Made by a program: the position numbers and the translations under genes. Below, piece after piece: positions 45,852 through 54,461 of a stretch of DNA of 64,000 nucleotides. Below the pieces are notes generated by a model that saw nothing but the letters and a program-made list of their open reading frames with translations, searched no databases and had not been told where the DNA came from. The stretch spans positions 95,988 to 159,987 of the forward strand of contig NZ_JAOVZO020000008.1 of the NCBI RefSeq assembly GCF_025717065.2. Direction: 5' to 3'. Each line of letters opens with the position of its first letter. Positions within the stretch are counted from its first letter, which is position 1. The stretch comes from Tahibacter soli (lineage in GTDB: Bacteria > Pseudomonadota > Gammaproteobacteria > Xanthomonadales > Rhodanobacteraceae).

Positions 45852-48188
45852 ATGCACGGTCTCATGACCTCGCTCGCCCTCGCCTGCGCCGCGAACGCCG
45901 CGCCCGGCGAATGGATTTCGTCCGCCGAACTCGTCAGGAACGGCACGCTCGTGCGCGTCGCCGACGCCGAGGTGAAAGCCACGCTCGCGCGCCTGCCCAA
46001 GGGCTTGTCGTCGATCCGCGACTACATCGGCGACAAGGACGCCGCCGTCTACCGCCACGTCGGCGACCTGACGCTCGAGCGTTCGTTCTCGAACGACGAC
46101 ATCGTCATCGTCGACGGCAACCTCACGATCAAGGGCGACTACGACGACTACTCGCCCGGCATCGGCGTACTGCTGGTCCTGCGCGACTTCACCGTCGACG
46201 ACGTGCTGAGCTGGGGCTCGATCGCCGTCGGCGGCAAGCTCGCGTCGACCGGCCTCGTCTACGCGAACTACAACGACTTCACGTTCGAGGTCGCAGGAAC
46301 GATCGCGGCGCGCGCGCTCGTCGTGTCCGACAAATCGGCGGACTACGGCAAAGTCGAAGCGACGATCGAACAGACCGACGACGACTTCCGCATGGACGCG
46401 GCGCTGCGCCACTTCGTGCCCGAACTCCTGATCGACGACCTCATCGACAACGCCGGCGACAGCGACGAGCCGACCGTCGTCGCGCGCGCCGACTGGGACG
46501 AGGCGAACCGGCGCGTGCACGCGGGCCTGCCGCTCTTTCGCGACACGCCGGCGCCGCCGACGCTCGAAGCCGACGTCGCGAAACTGCTCGATGCGAAGAC
46601 CGACGACGCGACCGTCGCGAAGCTCGCCGCATCGGACCGCCTGCTCGCGCTCGTCGCCGCATCGCGCGAGAAGCCCGCGCTCGCGCTGCAGCGCGCGCTG
46701 CTCGCGCAGAACGACGCGGCGGTGCTCGTGCGGCTCGCGGCGAACCCCGGGGTCGACCGCGACATCCTCGCGCGGATCGCGCAGGCCCAGCCGGCCGCGT
46801 CGGCCGTCGCGGCGAAGAATCCGAACGCGCCGGCCAGTCTCGTCGCGCCGATGGCCAGGAGCGACGATCCGTCGGTGCGCATCGCGCTGCTCGAACACAA
46901 CGACGCGCCGGTCGCGCAACTGGCGACGCTCGCCGCCGACGCGGACGCATCGGTGCGCCTCGCGCTCGCGCAAAGCCGCCACGTTCGCCGCCTGGCGCCG
47001 GCCGACGTCGACCGGCTCGTCGCCGACACCGATGCGCAGGTCCGCCGCGCGATGCTGCAACGCGACGGCGTGCTGCGCATCGCGCACTACGCGAAGCTCG
47101 CCGTCGACGCCGACGACGAGGTGCGCGTCGAGGTCGCCGAAACGCTCGCGCGGCAGGCGGTCTGGCAGGACCTGCCGGTCGGCACGCCGGCCGAACGCGA
47201 GGCGATCGCCGCGAAGCTCGCCGGCGATGCCGCGCCGCGCGTGCGCCGCGCGGCGATCGCCGCCGCGGCGCCGGCCGACCAGGAACGGCTCGCGACCGCG
47301 CTCGCCGAAGCGACGAAGACGCCGCTCGACGCCGACCTCGCCGCGACGACGCGCAGCGTCGCGCTGATGCGGCGCTACGCGGAAGGCCACAAGGACGCCG
47401 CTGAAAATCTCGCAAAAAATCCAGCGTTGCCGCCGTCGCTGCAACGGCGGCTCGTCGCGCGCCTGCCGTCGGCCGGCGCGCCGCGACCGCGGTTTTCGGT
47501 GCTCTCCGACCCCGAGGACATCGTCAAGCAGATGGACACCTGGGACGCCGTCGTCGAAGAACTGACGAACAACCCGAACGCGGCGCCGGCGACGGTCGCG
47601 GCGATCGCCGAATACTGCAAGGAGGCCGACGGCCGCGCGCGGTTCTGCAACACGCTGCTCGACCGCCACGATCTCGCGCCGGCGATCTTCGACACGCTCG
47701 CCGGCATCGGCGACGGCGACCTGCGCGACGACTGGGCGCTGACGGTGATCGGCGCGCCGTATGCGCAGCGCCGGCAAGTGGTCGAGGCATTCGTACGCTG
47801 GCACGACGACGAGCCGTTCCTCGACGCGTTCAAGGCCGCCGCGAAGCGCGGCGACGACGCCGCGTGGCTGACGGCGCTCGCCGAATCGACGCACGAAGCG
47901 CTGCGCGAGGTCGCCGCGCACAACGCCGCGACGCCGCCGGCCGTGCTCGTCAAACTGCGCGGCGACGCGGCCGACGACGTGCGCTTCGCGGCGTCGGCGA
48001 ACCCGTCGCTGCCGCGCGAGGCGATCGAAAAGGCGATCGACGCGCCGAGCTGGGTACTGGCGAATCCGAACGTTCCGGATGCGCTCGTGCGGCGCATGCT
48101 CGAGCGCGCGCTGGCCGACGACGATACGCTCGCCGCGGACGCGGCTCTCAAGGTGCTCGCTGCGCGGGCGCTGCGTGCGAGCGACTAA
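45852..48188 (+). CDS. Bactofilin-like domain fused to LRV/HEAT-type repeats
   Basis: 778 residues from the ATG at 45852, preceded by AAGGAAG. The N-terminus (MHGLMTSLALACAANAAPGEW) could be a weak signal peptide. Residues ~60-185 form a parallel-beta-helix, polymer-forming (bactofilin-like) pattern: FSNDDIVIVDGNLTIKGDYD, LLVLRDFTVDDVLSWGSIAVGGKLASTG in pieces. From ~235 to the end there are many ~24-28-residue helical repeats of LRV/HEAT type (VRLAANPGVDRDILARIA, VRIALLEHNDAPVAQLATLA, VRRAMLQRDGVLRIAHYAKL, VRFAASANPSLPREAIEKAI). I know of no standard name for this combination. A scaffold role is inference. Confidence 0.8.
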   Translation: MHGLMTSLALACAANAAPGEWISSAELVRNGTLVRVADAEVKATLARLPKGLSSIRDYIGDKDAAVYRHVGDLTLERSFSNDDIVIVDGNLTIKGDYDDYSPGIGVLLVLRDFTVDDVLSWGSIAVGGKLASTGLVYANYNDFTFEVAGTIAARALVVSDKSADYGKVEATIEQTDDDFRMDAALRHFVPELLIDDLIDNAGDSDEPTVVARADWDEANRRVHAGLPLFRDTPAPPTLEADVAKLLDAKTDDATVAKLAASDRLLALVAASREKPALALQRALLAQNDAAVLVRLAANPGVDRDILARIAQAQPAASAVAAKNPNAPASLVAPMARSDDPSVRIALLEHNDAPVAQLATLAADADASVRLALAQSRHVRRLAPADVDRLVADTDAQVRRAMLQRDGVLRIAHYAKLAVDADDEVRVEVAETLARQAVWQDLPVGTPAEREAIAAKLAGDAAPRVRRAAIAAAAPADQERLATALAEATKTPLDADLAATTRSVALMRRYAEGHKDAAENLAKNPALPPSLQRRLVARLPSAGAPRPRFSVLSDPEDIVKQMDTWDAVVEELTNNPNAAPATVAAIAEYCKEADGRARFCNTLLDRHDLAPAIFDTLAGIGDGDLRDDWALTVIGAPYAQRRQVVEAFVRWHDDEPFLDAFKAAAKRGDDAAWLTALAESTHEALREVAAHNAATPPAVLVKLRGDAADDVRFAASANPSLPREAIEKAIDAPSWVLANPNVPDALVRRMLERALADDDTLAADAALKVLAARALRASD

Positions 48189-48670
48189 CCGCGCGTCTCG
48201 AACCGCGCGCGAAAGATCGTGTCGTCCTCGACTTCCGGCGCGCCGGCGAGGATCCAGTCGTGGATCAGCGCCTGCTCGGCGAGCGGCAGCGCCTGGCGCA
48301 GGCGCGGCATGCGCAGGCCCTGGTCGGTGACGGCGCAGTTGACCTTCTGGAACAGATAGCTCGTCGCCGGATTGCCCGGCACGACGCGGATCGCGCCGGC
48401 GAGCATCGAACTGGGCTGGTCGACGAGATAGAACCACGACACGCCGGGATCGAGATCGAGATCGGCCTGCGGCGTGCCGCCGTGTTCGACGTGGCAGTTC
48501 GAACAGCGCGTGTTGAAGACCGACTGGATTTCGCCGTACGTCACATGCTGGCGCATCGGCACGCTCGCGATGCCGTCGCACTGTTCGGCACTCGGCGCCG
48601 CCTGCCAGGCCGCCGCCGACGCGCACGTCGCGACCAGTACGACGGCCGCGATCCATTGACGCGATTTCAT
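48185..48670 (-). CDS. Periplasmic cytochrome-like protein with CSNCH motif and IFR-type tail
   Basis: 161 residues from the ATG at 48670; signal peptide to SAAAWQAAP. One CXXCH (CSNCH) at about residue 74 within VTYGEIQSVFNTRCSNCHVEHG, then VVPGNPATSYLFQKV and MPRLRQALPLAEQALIHDWI, the pattern of the cytochrome-c-like domains attached to many secreted planctomycete and proteobacterial proteins (the Met of 'MP' is the usual axial ligand). It ends DDTIFRARFETRG, resembling the C-terminal tail of the secreted protein at 53 kb. Its stop overlaps the convergent bactofilin-LRV stop. Confidence 0.8.
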   Translation of the reverse strand: MKSRQWIAAVVLVATCASAAAWQAAPSAEQCDGIASVPMRQHVTYGEIQSVFNTRCSNCHVEHGGTPQADLDLDPGVSWFYLVDQPSSMLAGAIRVVPGNPATSYLFQKVNCAVTDQGLRMPRLRQALPLAEQALIHDWILAGAPEVEDDTIFRARFETRG

Positions 48671-48742
48671 TCGGTATTCCCCCGGAGTCCGCGCGGCGAT
48701 TCTATCCGCCGGCGTCAACCGTCCGCGTGACGTATTTGGCGT

Positions 48743-49117
48743 TCAGTGAGCGCGCAGCGACTTTGCGATCAGGCCGATGCCGCCGAACAGCAGCACGAGC
48801 ATCAGCAATGTGTTGAAAAGCGTCGTCGGCTGGAAATACACGTGCAGGTTCACGACGACGCCGGCGAACACGATCACGAGGCCGGCGAGCAGCAGCAGCC
48901 AGCCGAGCACCGAACGGCCGTTGAAGAACAGCATGCCGACGCCGAGGATGAACGGAATCAGCGACAACCCGAACGTGTTGTAGCCCCACAGACCCCACGA
49001 GCCGCCGGTGACGGTGACCTGGTTCATCAGCAGCCAGCCGCCGACCACGGCCAGCACGAAACCCAACAGGAATTCGCCGATTCCACCGGGCGTGCCGCCC
49101 GCTCCCCTCATGATCAT
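48743..49117 (-). CDS. Small membrane protein with four hydrophobic segments
   Basis: 124 residues from the ATG at 49117, preceded by GGGTGAACGC. Hydrophobic segments at about 14-32 (FLLGFVLAVVGGWLLMNQV), 50-66, 70-92 (GWLLLLAGLVIVFAGVVVNL) and 100-120. A Gly/Trp-rich connection (TGGSWGLWGYNTFG) separates helix 1 from the rest. No family or function recognised. It is divergent from the ArsR gene. Confidence 0.65.
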   Translation of the reverse strand: MIMRGAGGTPGGIGEFLLGFVLAVVGGWLLMNQVTVTGGSWGLWGYNTFGLSLIPFILGVGMLFFNGRSVLGWLLLLAGLVIVFAGVVVNLHVYFQPTTLFNTLLMLVLLFGGIGLIAKSLRAH

Positions 49118-49229
49118 GCGTTCACCCGCTTCGCGTATCAGGCGTCTTTGTACGGGCAACGCCCGCAACGGGTCAACGCGTGCGCGCGGTCCGCTTGCGT
49201 CGCGCCGCGCGAACGCGTAGCGTAACCAC

Positions 49230-49571
49230 ATGGTTACAAATACCCGACCCCGCAGCGCCGGCGCCTTCGGCGCGATCGCCGATCCGACGCGCCGCGCGAT
49301 TCTCGACCTGCTGCGCACCGGCGACCTGTGCGCCGGCGATCTCGCCCGGCAGTTTCCGGTCAGCCGTCCGGCGATCGCCAAGCACGTCCGCATCCTGCGC
49401 AGCGCCGGCCTGCTGCGCGAACACCGGCGCGCGCAGCAACGCATCTACTCGCTCGATCCCGCCGCGCTCGGCGAAATCGACAACTGGCTCGCGCCGTACC
49501 GGTTGTTCTGGGCGGCGCGCCTGACCGACCTCAAGCAGCTGCTCGAATCCACGGAGAATCGCAATGACTGA
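49230..49571 (+). CDS. ArsR-family regulator
   Basis: 113 residues; winged HTH: FGAIADPTRRAILDLLRTGDLCAGDLARQF, PVSRPAIAKHVRILRSAGLL, EHRRAQQRIYSLDP. It lacks the CxC metal-binding motif, so it is of the metal-independent type that regularly accompanies SRPBCC (AHSA1) genes. Its stop overlaps the SRPBCC start by 8 bases, so the two are coupled. Confidence 0.92.
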   Translation: MVTNTRPRSAGAFGAIADPTRRAILDLLRTGDLCAGDLARQFPVSRPAIAKHVRILRSAGLLREHRRAQQRIYSLDPAALGEIDNWLAPYRLFWAARLTDLKQLLESTENRND

Positions 49572-50445
49572 ACTCGTCCACGAATTCACCTCGACGCTGC
49601 CGGCGCCGCCGGAACGCGTCTTCGCGGCGTTGACCGACGCTGCGCAGCTGCGCGCCTGGTTCGCCGAGTACGCCGAGGTCGAACCGCGCGTGGGCGGCGC
49701 CTACCGCTTCTGGGGCCGACACAGCTACGCCACGCCCGCGCGCGGCGACGCGAATCAGACGCTGACCGCGTTCGAGCCGTCGACGAAGCTCGCCTATCGC
49801 TGGCCGTTCGGCGGCGACGACAGCGAGGTGACGCTCGCGCTGTCGCCGAAGGACGGCGAGGCCGGCCAGACCGTGCTCATGGGCCGGCACGCGTTCGCCC
49901 GGGCACCGGCCGTCGTGCGCGCGAAGGAAATGGTCGACGACCTGTGGCGCCTGATCGGCGCCAACCTGACCGCGTACCTCACCGGCGGCGCGCCCGCCCT
50001 GCTGCCGGACTTCGGCGATCCGAAACCCGAGATCCGCCTGTCGATCGTCATCGACGCGCCGCGCGAACGCGTGTTCCGCGCGCTGCTCGATCCCGCGCTG
50101 ATGGATCGCTGGCTGTACGGCAAGGCCCGCGTCGACGCGCGCGTCGGCGGCGCGATCAGCTACGGCTGGCACTACAAGATCGGCGAGCGGGAAGTCGACG
50201 GCGGACCGACGCGGATTCTCGAACTCGTCGAGAACGAAAAGCTCGTGACCGACTGGCCCGACTGGCGCGGCGATCCCGAGGTGCCGTCGACGACCGTCAC
50301 CTGGCTCCTCGCCGACGAAGACGGACGGACCCGCCTGACGCTGATCCACGGCACGTTCCCGCGCGCGGCCGATTTCTCCGACTACCCGCTCGGCTGGCAG
50401 GGCTTCTTCGAAGGACTCAGGACGGTCGCCGAAGACCGGGCCTAG
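49564..50445 (+). CDS. Double SRPBCC (AHSA1/START-like) protein
   Basis: 293 residues with two AHSA1-like domains in tandem. The first starts LVHEFTSTLPAPPERVFAALTDAAQLRAWF, the second RLSIVIDAPRERVFRALLDPALMDRW, each followed by VGGAYRFWG/VGGAISYGWH and a C-terminal helix. These domains bind hydrophobic ligands. The second looks complete (YKIGEREVDGG, WQGFFEGLRTVAE). Coupled to the ArsR regulator upstream, which likely controls it. Ligand unknown. Confidence 0.88.
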   Translation: MTELVHEFTSTLPAPPERVFAALTDAAQLRAWFAEYAEVEPRVGGAYRFWGRHSYATPARGDANQTLTAFEPSTKLAYRWPFGGDDSEVTLALSPKDGEAGQTVLMGRHAFARAPAVVRAKEMVDDLWRLIGANLTAYLTGGAPALLPDFGDPKPEIRLSIVIDAPRERVFRALLDPALMDRWLYGKARVDARVGGAISYGWHYKIGEREVDGGPTRILELVENEKLVTDWPDWRGDPEVPSTTVTWLLADEDGRTRLTLIHGTFPRAADFSDYPLGWQGFFEGLRTVAEDRA

Positions 50446-50505
50446 CCGGTTGCGCAACGGCCGGCGCCGCGGTCCAATCCTGTCATCGCCTGTCAGGATT
50501 GCCCG

Positions 50506-51513
50506 ATGCGCGCCAGCCGTCTGCTGTCGATCCAGATGCTGCTCGAGGCGCGCGGGCACATGTCCGCGCCGGCGCTCGCCGATGCGCTCGAAGTGTCGGT
50601 GCGCACGCTGTATCGCGACGTCGACCGCCTCGCCGCGGCCGGCGTGCCGATCTACGCCGAACGCGGGCGCGCCGGCGGCTTTCGCCTGCTCGACGGCTGG
50701 AAAACGACGCTGACCGGATTCACCGCGTCCGAGGCGCAGGCCGTGTTCATGAGCGGCCTCGCGGGGCCGGCGGCGCAGCTCGGACTCGGCGAGGCGGTCG
50801 CCGACGCGCAGCGCAAGCTCGTCGCCGCGCTGCCGGCGCAGCAGCGCGGCGACGCGCAGCGCGTGCAGTCGCGTTTTCATCTCGACCCGGTCGAGTGGTA
50901 CCGCGAGAACGAAAGCGTGCCGCATCTCGCCGCGGTCGCCGCCGCGGTGTGGGACGAACGCCAGCTCGCGATTCACTACGACAGCTGGAAGGGTATTGCG
51001 CGCCGCACCGTGCATCCGCTCGGCCTCGTGCTCAAATCGGGCGCGTGGTATCTCGTCGCCGCGGTCGACGACAAGCCGCGCACGTACCGCATCGCGAACC
51101 TCCGCGACGTGCGCACGCTCGACGCGCGCGCAACGCGACCGCGCCGCTTCGATCTCGCCGGCTGGTGGGCCGAGTCGGTGCGCCGCTTCGAAACCGAGCT
51201 GTATCGCGGTCGCGCCACCGTGCTGGCGACGCCGGCCGGCCTTGCGGAACTGGCGAAGCTGAGCGCGGCCGTCGCGCGCGCGCTCGCAACGCCTTCGCGC
51301 AAGCGCCGCGCCGACGGTCGCGTCGAGGCGACGATACCGATCGAGACCGTCGAGCACGCGGTCGGACAGCTGCTGCCGCTCGTGCCGGACGTCGAAGCCG
51401 TCGCGCCGCCGGAACTGCGCCGGGCGATGATGCGGAAGTTGCGCGTTGCGGCGCGCCGCTACGGTCTCGCGCCGAAAACCGCGCGCGGCCCGAAAAAACC
51501 TGACACGCGGTGA
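50506..51513 (+). CDS. HTH-WYL (YafY-like) transcriptional regulator
   Basis: 335 residues: winged HTH at residues 1-60 (MRASRLLSIQMLLEARGHMSAPALADALEVSVRTLYRDVDRL in pieces), followed by a WYL ligand-binding domain (about 140-215; WKGIARRTVHPLGLVLKSGAWYLVA, where WYL reads WYL exactly) and a C-terminal WCX-type extension. WYL domains sense small molecules or nucleic acids. The upstream SRPBCC gene and the downstream DUF1579-like gene are possible targets (inference). Confidence 0.9.
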   Translation: MRASRLLSIQMLLEARGHMSAPALADALEVSVRTLYRDVDRLAAAGVPIYAERGRAGGFRLLDGWKTTLTGFTASEAQAVFMSGLAGPAAQLGLGEAVADAQRKLVAALPAQQRGDAQRVQSRFHLDPVEWYRENESVPHLAAVAAAVWDERQLAIHYDSWKGIARRTVHPLGLVLKSGAWYLVAAVDDKPRTYRIANLRDVRTLDARATRPRRFDLAGWWAESVRRFETELYRGRATVLATPAGLAELAKLSAAVARALATPSRKRRADGRVEATIPIETVEHAVGQLLPLVPDVEAVAPPELRRAMMRKLRVAARRYGLAPKTARGPKKPDTR

Positions 51514-51571
51514 CAGGTATCGGCGCCTAACGTCGCGTCGTGCGAATCGACGCATGCGACGGAGGCTTACG

Positions 51572-52186
51572 ATGAACCACGATACTCACGACGAAAGACG
51601 CAGAACCGTACTCATGACCGCGGCGGCCGGCATTGCCGCGGGTCTCGCGGTCGTCGATTCGCCGCTGTTCGCCGCCGCCGCGGACGACGCGCCGGTCGCG
51701 ACCACGATCGCGAACCCGAACGGCAAACCCGGCGACTTCGCGTTTCTCGCCGGCGAATGGAAGATCCGCCACCGGCAGCTCAAGCAGGACGGCAGCGGCG
51801 AATGGATCGAATACGACGGCGAGGCCACGGTGTGGACGATCCTCGGCGGCGTCGGCAGCGTCGAGGAACTGCGCATTCCGGCGCGCAGTTTCAGCGGCAT
51901 GGGCCTGCGCCTGCTCGACGTCGACAAGCGCATCTGGACCGACTTCTGGGTCAACGCCCGTTCCGGCGTGCTGACGCCGCCCGGCATGACCGGCGTGTTC
52001 GAAGACGGCGCCGGCACGTTCCAGGCGGTCGAGTTCGAGGACGGCAAGCCGATCACGGTGCGCGGCGTGTGGGACCGCATCACGCCGGCGTCGTGCCGCT
52101 GGCATCAGGGCGTGTCGCGCGACGGCGGCAAGACGTGGGAGGACAACTGGTTCATGGACTGGACGCGCGTCGCCGCGAAGGCGTGA
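51572..52186 (+). CDS. Exported DUF1579-like protein
   Basis: 204 residues from the ATG at 51572 with a GGAGG ribosome-binding site. The N-terminus has consecutive Arg (ERRRTVLMTAAAGIAAGLAVV), a possible Tat-type signal though the motif is not canonical. The mature domain is beta-rich: FAFLAGEWKIRHRQL, GEATVWTILGGVGSVEELR, TWEDNWFMDWTR, the pattern of DUF1579-like/heme-free lipocalin-like proteins. Monocistronic after the WYL regulator and followed by a hairpin terminator. Confidence 0.75.
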   Translation: MNHDTHDERRRTVLMTAAAGIAAGLAVVDSPLFAAAADDAPVATTIANPNGKPGDFAFLAGEWKIRHRQLKQDGSGEWIEYDGEATVWTILGGVGSVEELRIPARSFSGMGLRLLDVDKRIWTDFWVNARSGVLTPPGMTGVFEDGAGTFQAVEFEDGKPITVRGVWDRITPASCRWHQGVSRDGGKTWEDNWFMDWTRVAAKA

Positions 52187-52207
52187 TGCTGCGACACGCG
52201 CTAACGA

Positions 52208-52233
52208 CAACGCCCGCGTCGCCGCGGGCGTTG
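52208..52233 (+). terminator. GC-rich hairpin after the DUF1579-like gene
   Basis: Perfect 11-bp inverted repeat CAACGCCCGCG / CGCGGGCGTTG with a 4-base loop, 22 bases past the stop codon and followed by a pyrimidine-rich stretch (CCTCCTCCCTTC). The following bases to 52476 hold no gene I can support. Confidence 0.65.
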
Positions 52234-52476
52234 CCTCCTCCCTTCGCATCCCTGCCCCGGTACGTTCCGTGTTCCGGCTGCCCATGGAACCTGCGCCCCT
52301 GAACGCCCGGCCATGCGCTCCTTGCGCACAACCTGCGGACTCCGCCGCGCCTGCCGGGTCCATCCGGCGTCGTCGGTCGTGTTCAGGCCATGCGCGCAGT
52401 GTGCCTTCGACCGCACGGCGGCGAATCGGCTGATTTCCGAAATTCGCCTCGGAAATTTCCGAGTTTCGCGCGGAAC

Positions 52477-53736
52477 TCAGAAGGGCAGCTGGAATCCGTT
52501 GCGGAAGATCCGATCGTGCGTCGCGCGCGCGACGAAGACGCCGGTGCCCCATTCGACCTGGTTGTTGCCGTCCGGATGCAAGGTCGCGACGAACGCGATG
52601 TCGCCGTTGTCGTTGATCGACGGGGCGCCGGAGAACACCGAATCGACGTCGTTGTTCTGGCCGATCTGCGCGAGGCCGAGGTCGGTCTGCACGCGGTCGC
52701 CCTTGCCGATCAGGCGGCGCACGCCTTCGAGGTTGTGCGCGATGAAGATCGCCTCGCCGTTCGCGTCGCGGCCGCGAAACACGGTCAGACCGGCGTAGTT
52801 GATCGCCGGCGGGAACGACGCGATCGAGCGCACGAGGCCGTTCGGGTCTTCCTCGGCGAGCAGCCACGGGCCGGCCGGCCTGTACAGCGCACGGCGGTTG
52901 TCGGATACGCGCGTCGCGACGTAGGCGATATGCAGGTTCGAGGCTACGCCGATCGAATTGTCGAACTGCTTGAACATCGAACCCGGATCCGCGCCGACGT
53001 TCTGCGCGTAGACGATCGAGCTGCCGTCGGGCAGGAAGCCGCGGATCTCGGTGGCCGAGGTCATGTCCGGCGAGGTCGCCACCTTTGCGACGATGCGCCG
53101 GTCGCCGTGCATGCCCGGCGTGTATAGGTACGTGTAGGCGCTGGACGGATCGAGCGTCTTGTCGGTGACGTGGATCGTCGCCGCGCCGCCCGCGGCCGGC
53201 ATCGACGCGAACGCGCGGCCGCCGCCGCCCATCGTCGCCTGGAAGCCGATGTCGCCCGCGCCGTTCATCATGACGGTGCCGTAGCTCGACGGGAACACCG
53301 GCGACGTGCCGACGCGCGCGGCGGTGCCGCCCGCGTGCTCGTAGCGCCAGATGCCGTCGGTGCCGTTGCCGGTTTCGATCAGCGTGAACGCGACGCGCCC
53401 GTCCTGGCTCATCGCGACCGACGAGCCGATCAGCGCGTCGGCCGGACCGGTGAACACGATGCCGCCGACGCCGTCGCCGCCGAACCACAGGCCCGGACTG
53501 CTCGACGCGCCGTTCGGCACGACCTGCACGGGAAACGCGACGCGGCGCGCGTCGTCGATCTTCGCGCTGATGCTGTTGAACGACGAGCCCGGCGGCAGGT
53601 TCCAGCCGTTGTCGTTGACGAGGAGATTCGTGCGCGCCTGCAATTGGAACGTGTCGTACGCCGGTACCTGCAACTGCGCGTGCGCGGCGCCGGACGCGAC
53701 ACCGGCGATCGATGCCGCCAGAACGAGGTTTTTCAT
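52477..53736 (-). CDS. Secreted NxxGxxAF-repeat protein with IFR-type C-terminal tail
   Basis: 419 residues; signal peptide MKNLVLAASIAGVASGAAHA. The mature protein is a run of beta repeats with the signature NxxGxxAF and variants (SQDGRVAFTLIE, NGAGDIGFQATM, NDNGDIAFVATL), the 'choice-of-anchor tandem repeat NxxGxxAF' type of surface protein. It ends DRIFRNGFQLPF, similar to the tail at 48 kb. Such C-termini are reported on many secreted proteins of Lysobacterales; sorting or secretion by this tail is inference. Function unknown. Confidence 0.82.
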   Translation of the reverse strand: MKNLVLAASIAGVASGAAHAQLQVPAYDTFQLQARTNLLVNDNGWNLPPGSSFNSISAKIDDARRVAFPVQVVPNGASSSPGLWFGGDGVGGIVFTGPADALIGSSVAMSQDGRVAFTLIETGNGTDGIWRYEHAGGTAARVGTSPVFPSSYGTVMMNGAGDIGFQATMGGGGRAFASMPAAGGAATIHVTDKTLDPSSAYTYLYTPGMHGDRRIVAKVATSPDMTSATEIRGFLPDGSSIVYAQNVGADPGSMFKQFDNSIGVASNLHIAYVATRVSDNRRALYRPAGPWLLAEEDPNGLVRSIASFPPAINYAGLTVFRGRDANGEAIFIAHNLEGVRRLIGKGDRVQTDLGLAQIGQNNDVDSVFSGAPSINDNGDIAFVATLHPDGNNQVEWGTGVFVARATHDRIFRNGFQLPF

Positions 53737-53892
53737 GGTCGTGCCTGCTGTTTCGAGACTGCCCAGACCGGGCGAGTGTAGGCATACGGCCGCGCAGCGT
53801 CACAAGACAGGCGTCACGCCCGCGACAAGTCCGCACGGTTCGCATCGCGCGACCGCGGCCGTTATCCTGCGTGGTTTCGCGAAAGGACGCCG

Positions 53893-54291
53893 ATGAAAGT
53901 CATCCTGCTGTTTCTCGCCGGCGCACTGATCGGCGCGCTCGTCGCCTTCAGCGCCGCCAATACGTTCGGCCAGCGCCACGCGTGGCCGCGCGGCGTCATG
54001 GCCGTCATGCAGCACCACGCGGCGGCGCTGCGCGACGCGCGCAAGCAAGAACGCTGCGACGCCGCCGCGACCGCACCGCATTGGCGCATCCTCGCGGCCG
54101 TCGGCGGCGATATCGAGCCGGCGTACGCGTCGACCGGTTCGGTCGAACCCGATTTCAGGCGGCAGGCCCAGGCTTTCTCGGCCGCCACGGCACAGTTCGC
54201 TGCCGAACCGCCGCGCGACTGCGCCGCGCTCGATCAGGCGCTGCCGAAGCTCAAGGAACAGTGCGACAACTGCCACCGCGACTATCGCTGA
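53893..54291 (+). CDS. Cytochrome c'-like protein with N-terminal anchor
   Basis: 132 residues. An uncleaved-looking hydrophobic N-terminus (VILLFLAGALIGALVAFSAA) precedes a short helical domain, and the haem motif CDNCHRDYR is at the extreme C-terminus, the arrangement of cytochrome c' (CXXCH near the C-terminus with K/R nearby). The canonical four-helix length is ~130 residues, so the domain is a little short once the signal is removed. Two further Cys (ERCDA, RDCAA) may form a disulphide. It ends about 60 bases ahead of the leader of the quorum-sensing operon. Confidence 0.8.
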   Translation: MKVILLFLAGALIGALVAFSAANTFGQRHAWPRGVMAVMQHHAAALRDARKQERCDAAATAPHWRILAAVGGDIEPAYASTGSVEPDFRRQAQAFSAATAQFAAEPPRDCAALDQALPKLKEQCDNCHRDYR

Positions 54292-54349
54292 GCCGCTTTA
54301 TTACCCGATCGCGAGTAAGATTTTTCTTTTGTATTTCGCGCCTCGTGTG

Positions 54350-54430
54350 CGTATGCACAAATCTTGTCTTCCTCAAAGTGCAAGACAGGTTCTAGTATCG
54401 GAAAAACCGTGCATACGGCGGAGTTTGCCG
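54350..54430 (+). promoter_or_regulatory. Structured leader candidate of the quorum-sensing operon
   Basis: Within an AT-richer stretch three nested helices can form a three-way junction: P1 CGTATGCAC (54350-54358) with GTGCATACG (54409-54417); P2 TGTCTT (54365-54370) with AAGACA (54382-54387); P3 GGTT (54388-54391) with AACC (54405-54408), whose loop contains TCGGAAA. A following small hairpin CGGC / GCCG (54416-54430) has loop GGAGTTT. P1 and P3 strands abut exactly. GGA in hairpin loops is the motif bound by CsrA/RsmA. It ends about 30 bases before the kinase ATG. Promoter elements cannot be fixed with confidence; the RNA reading is inference. Confidence 0.45.
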
Positions 54431-54461
54431 CGCGCACCGTTCGCTCGTTGCCCGGACGCGC

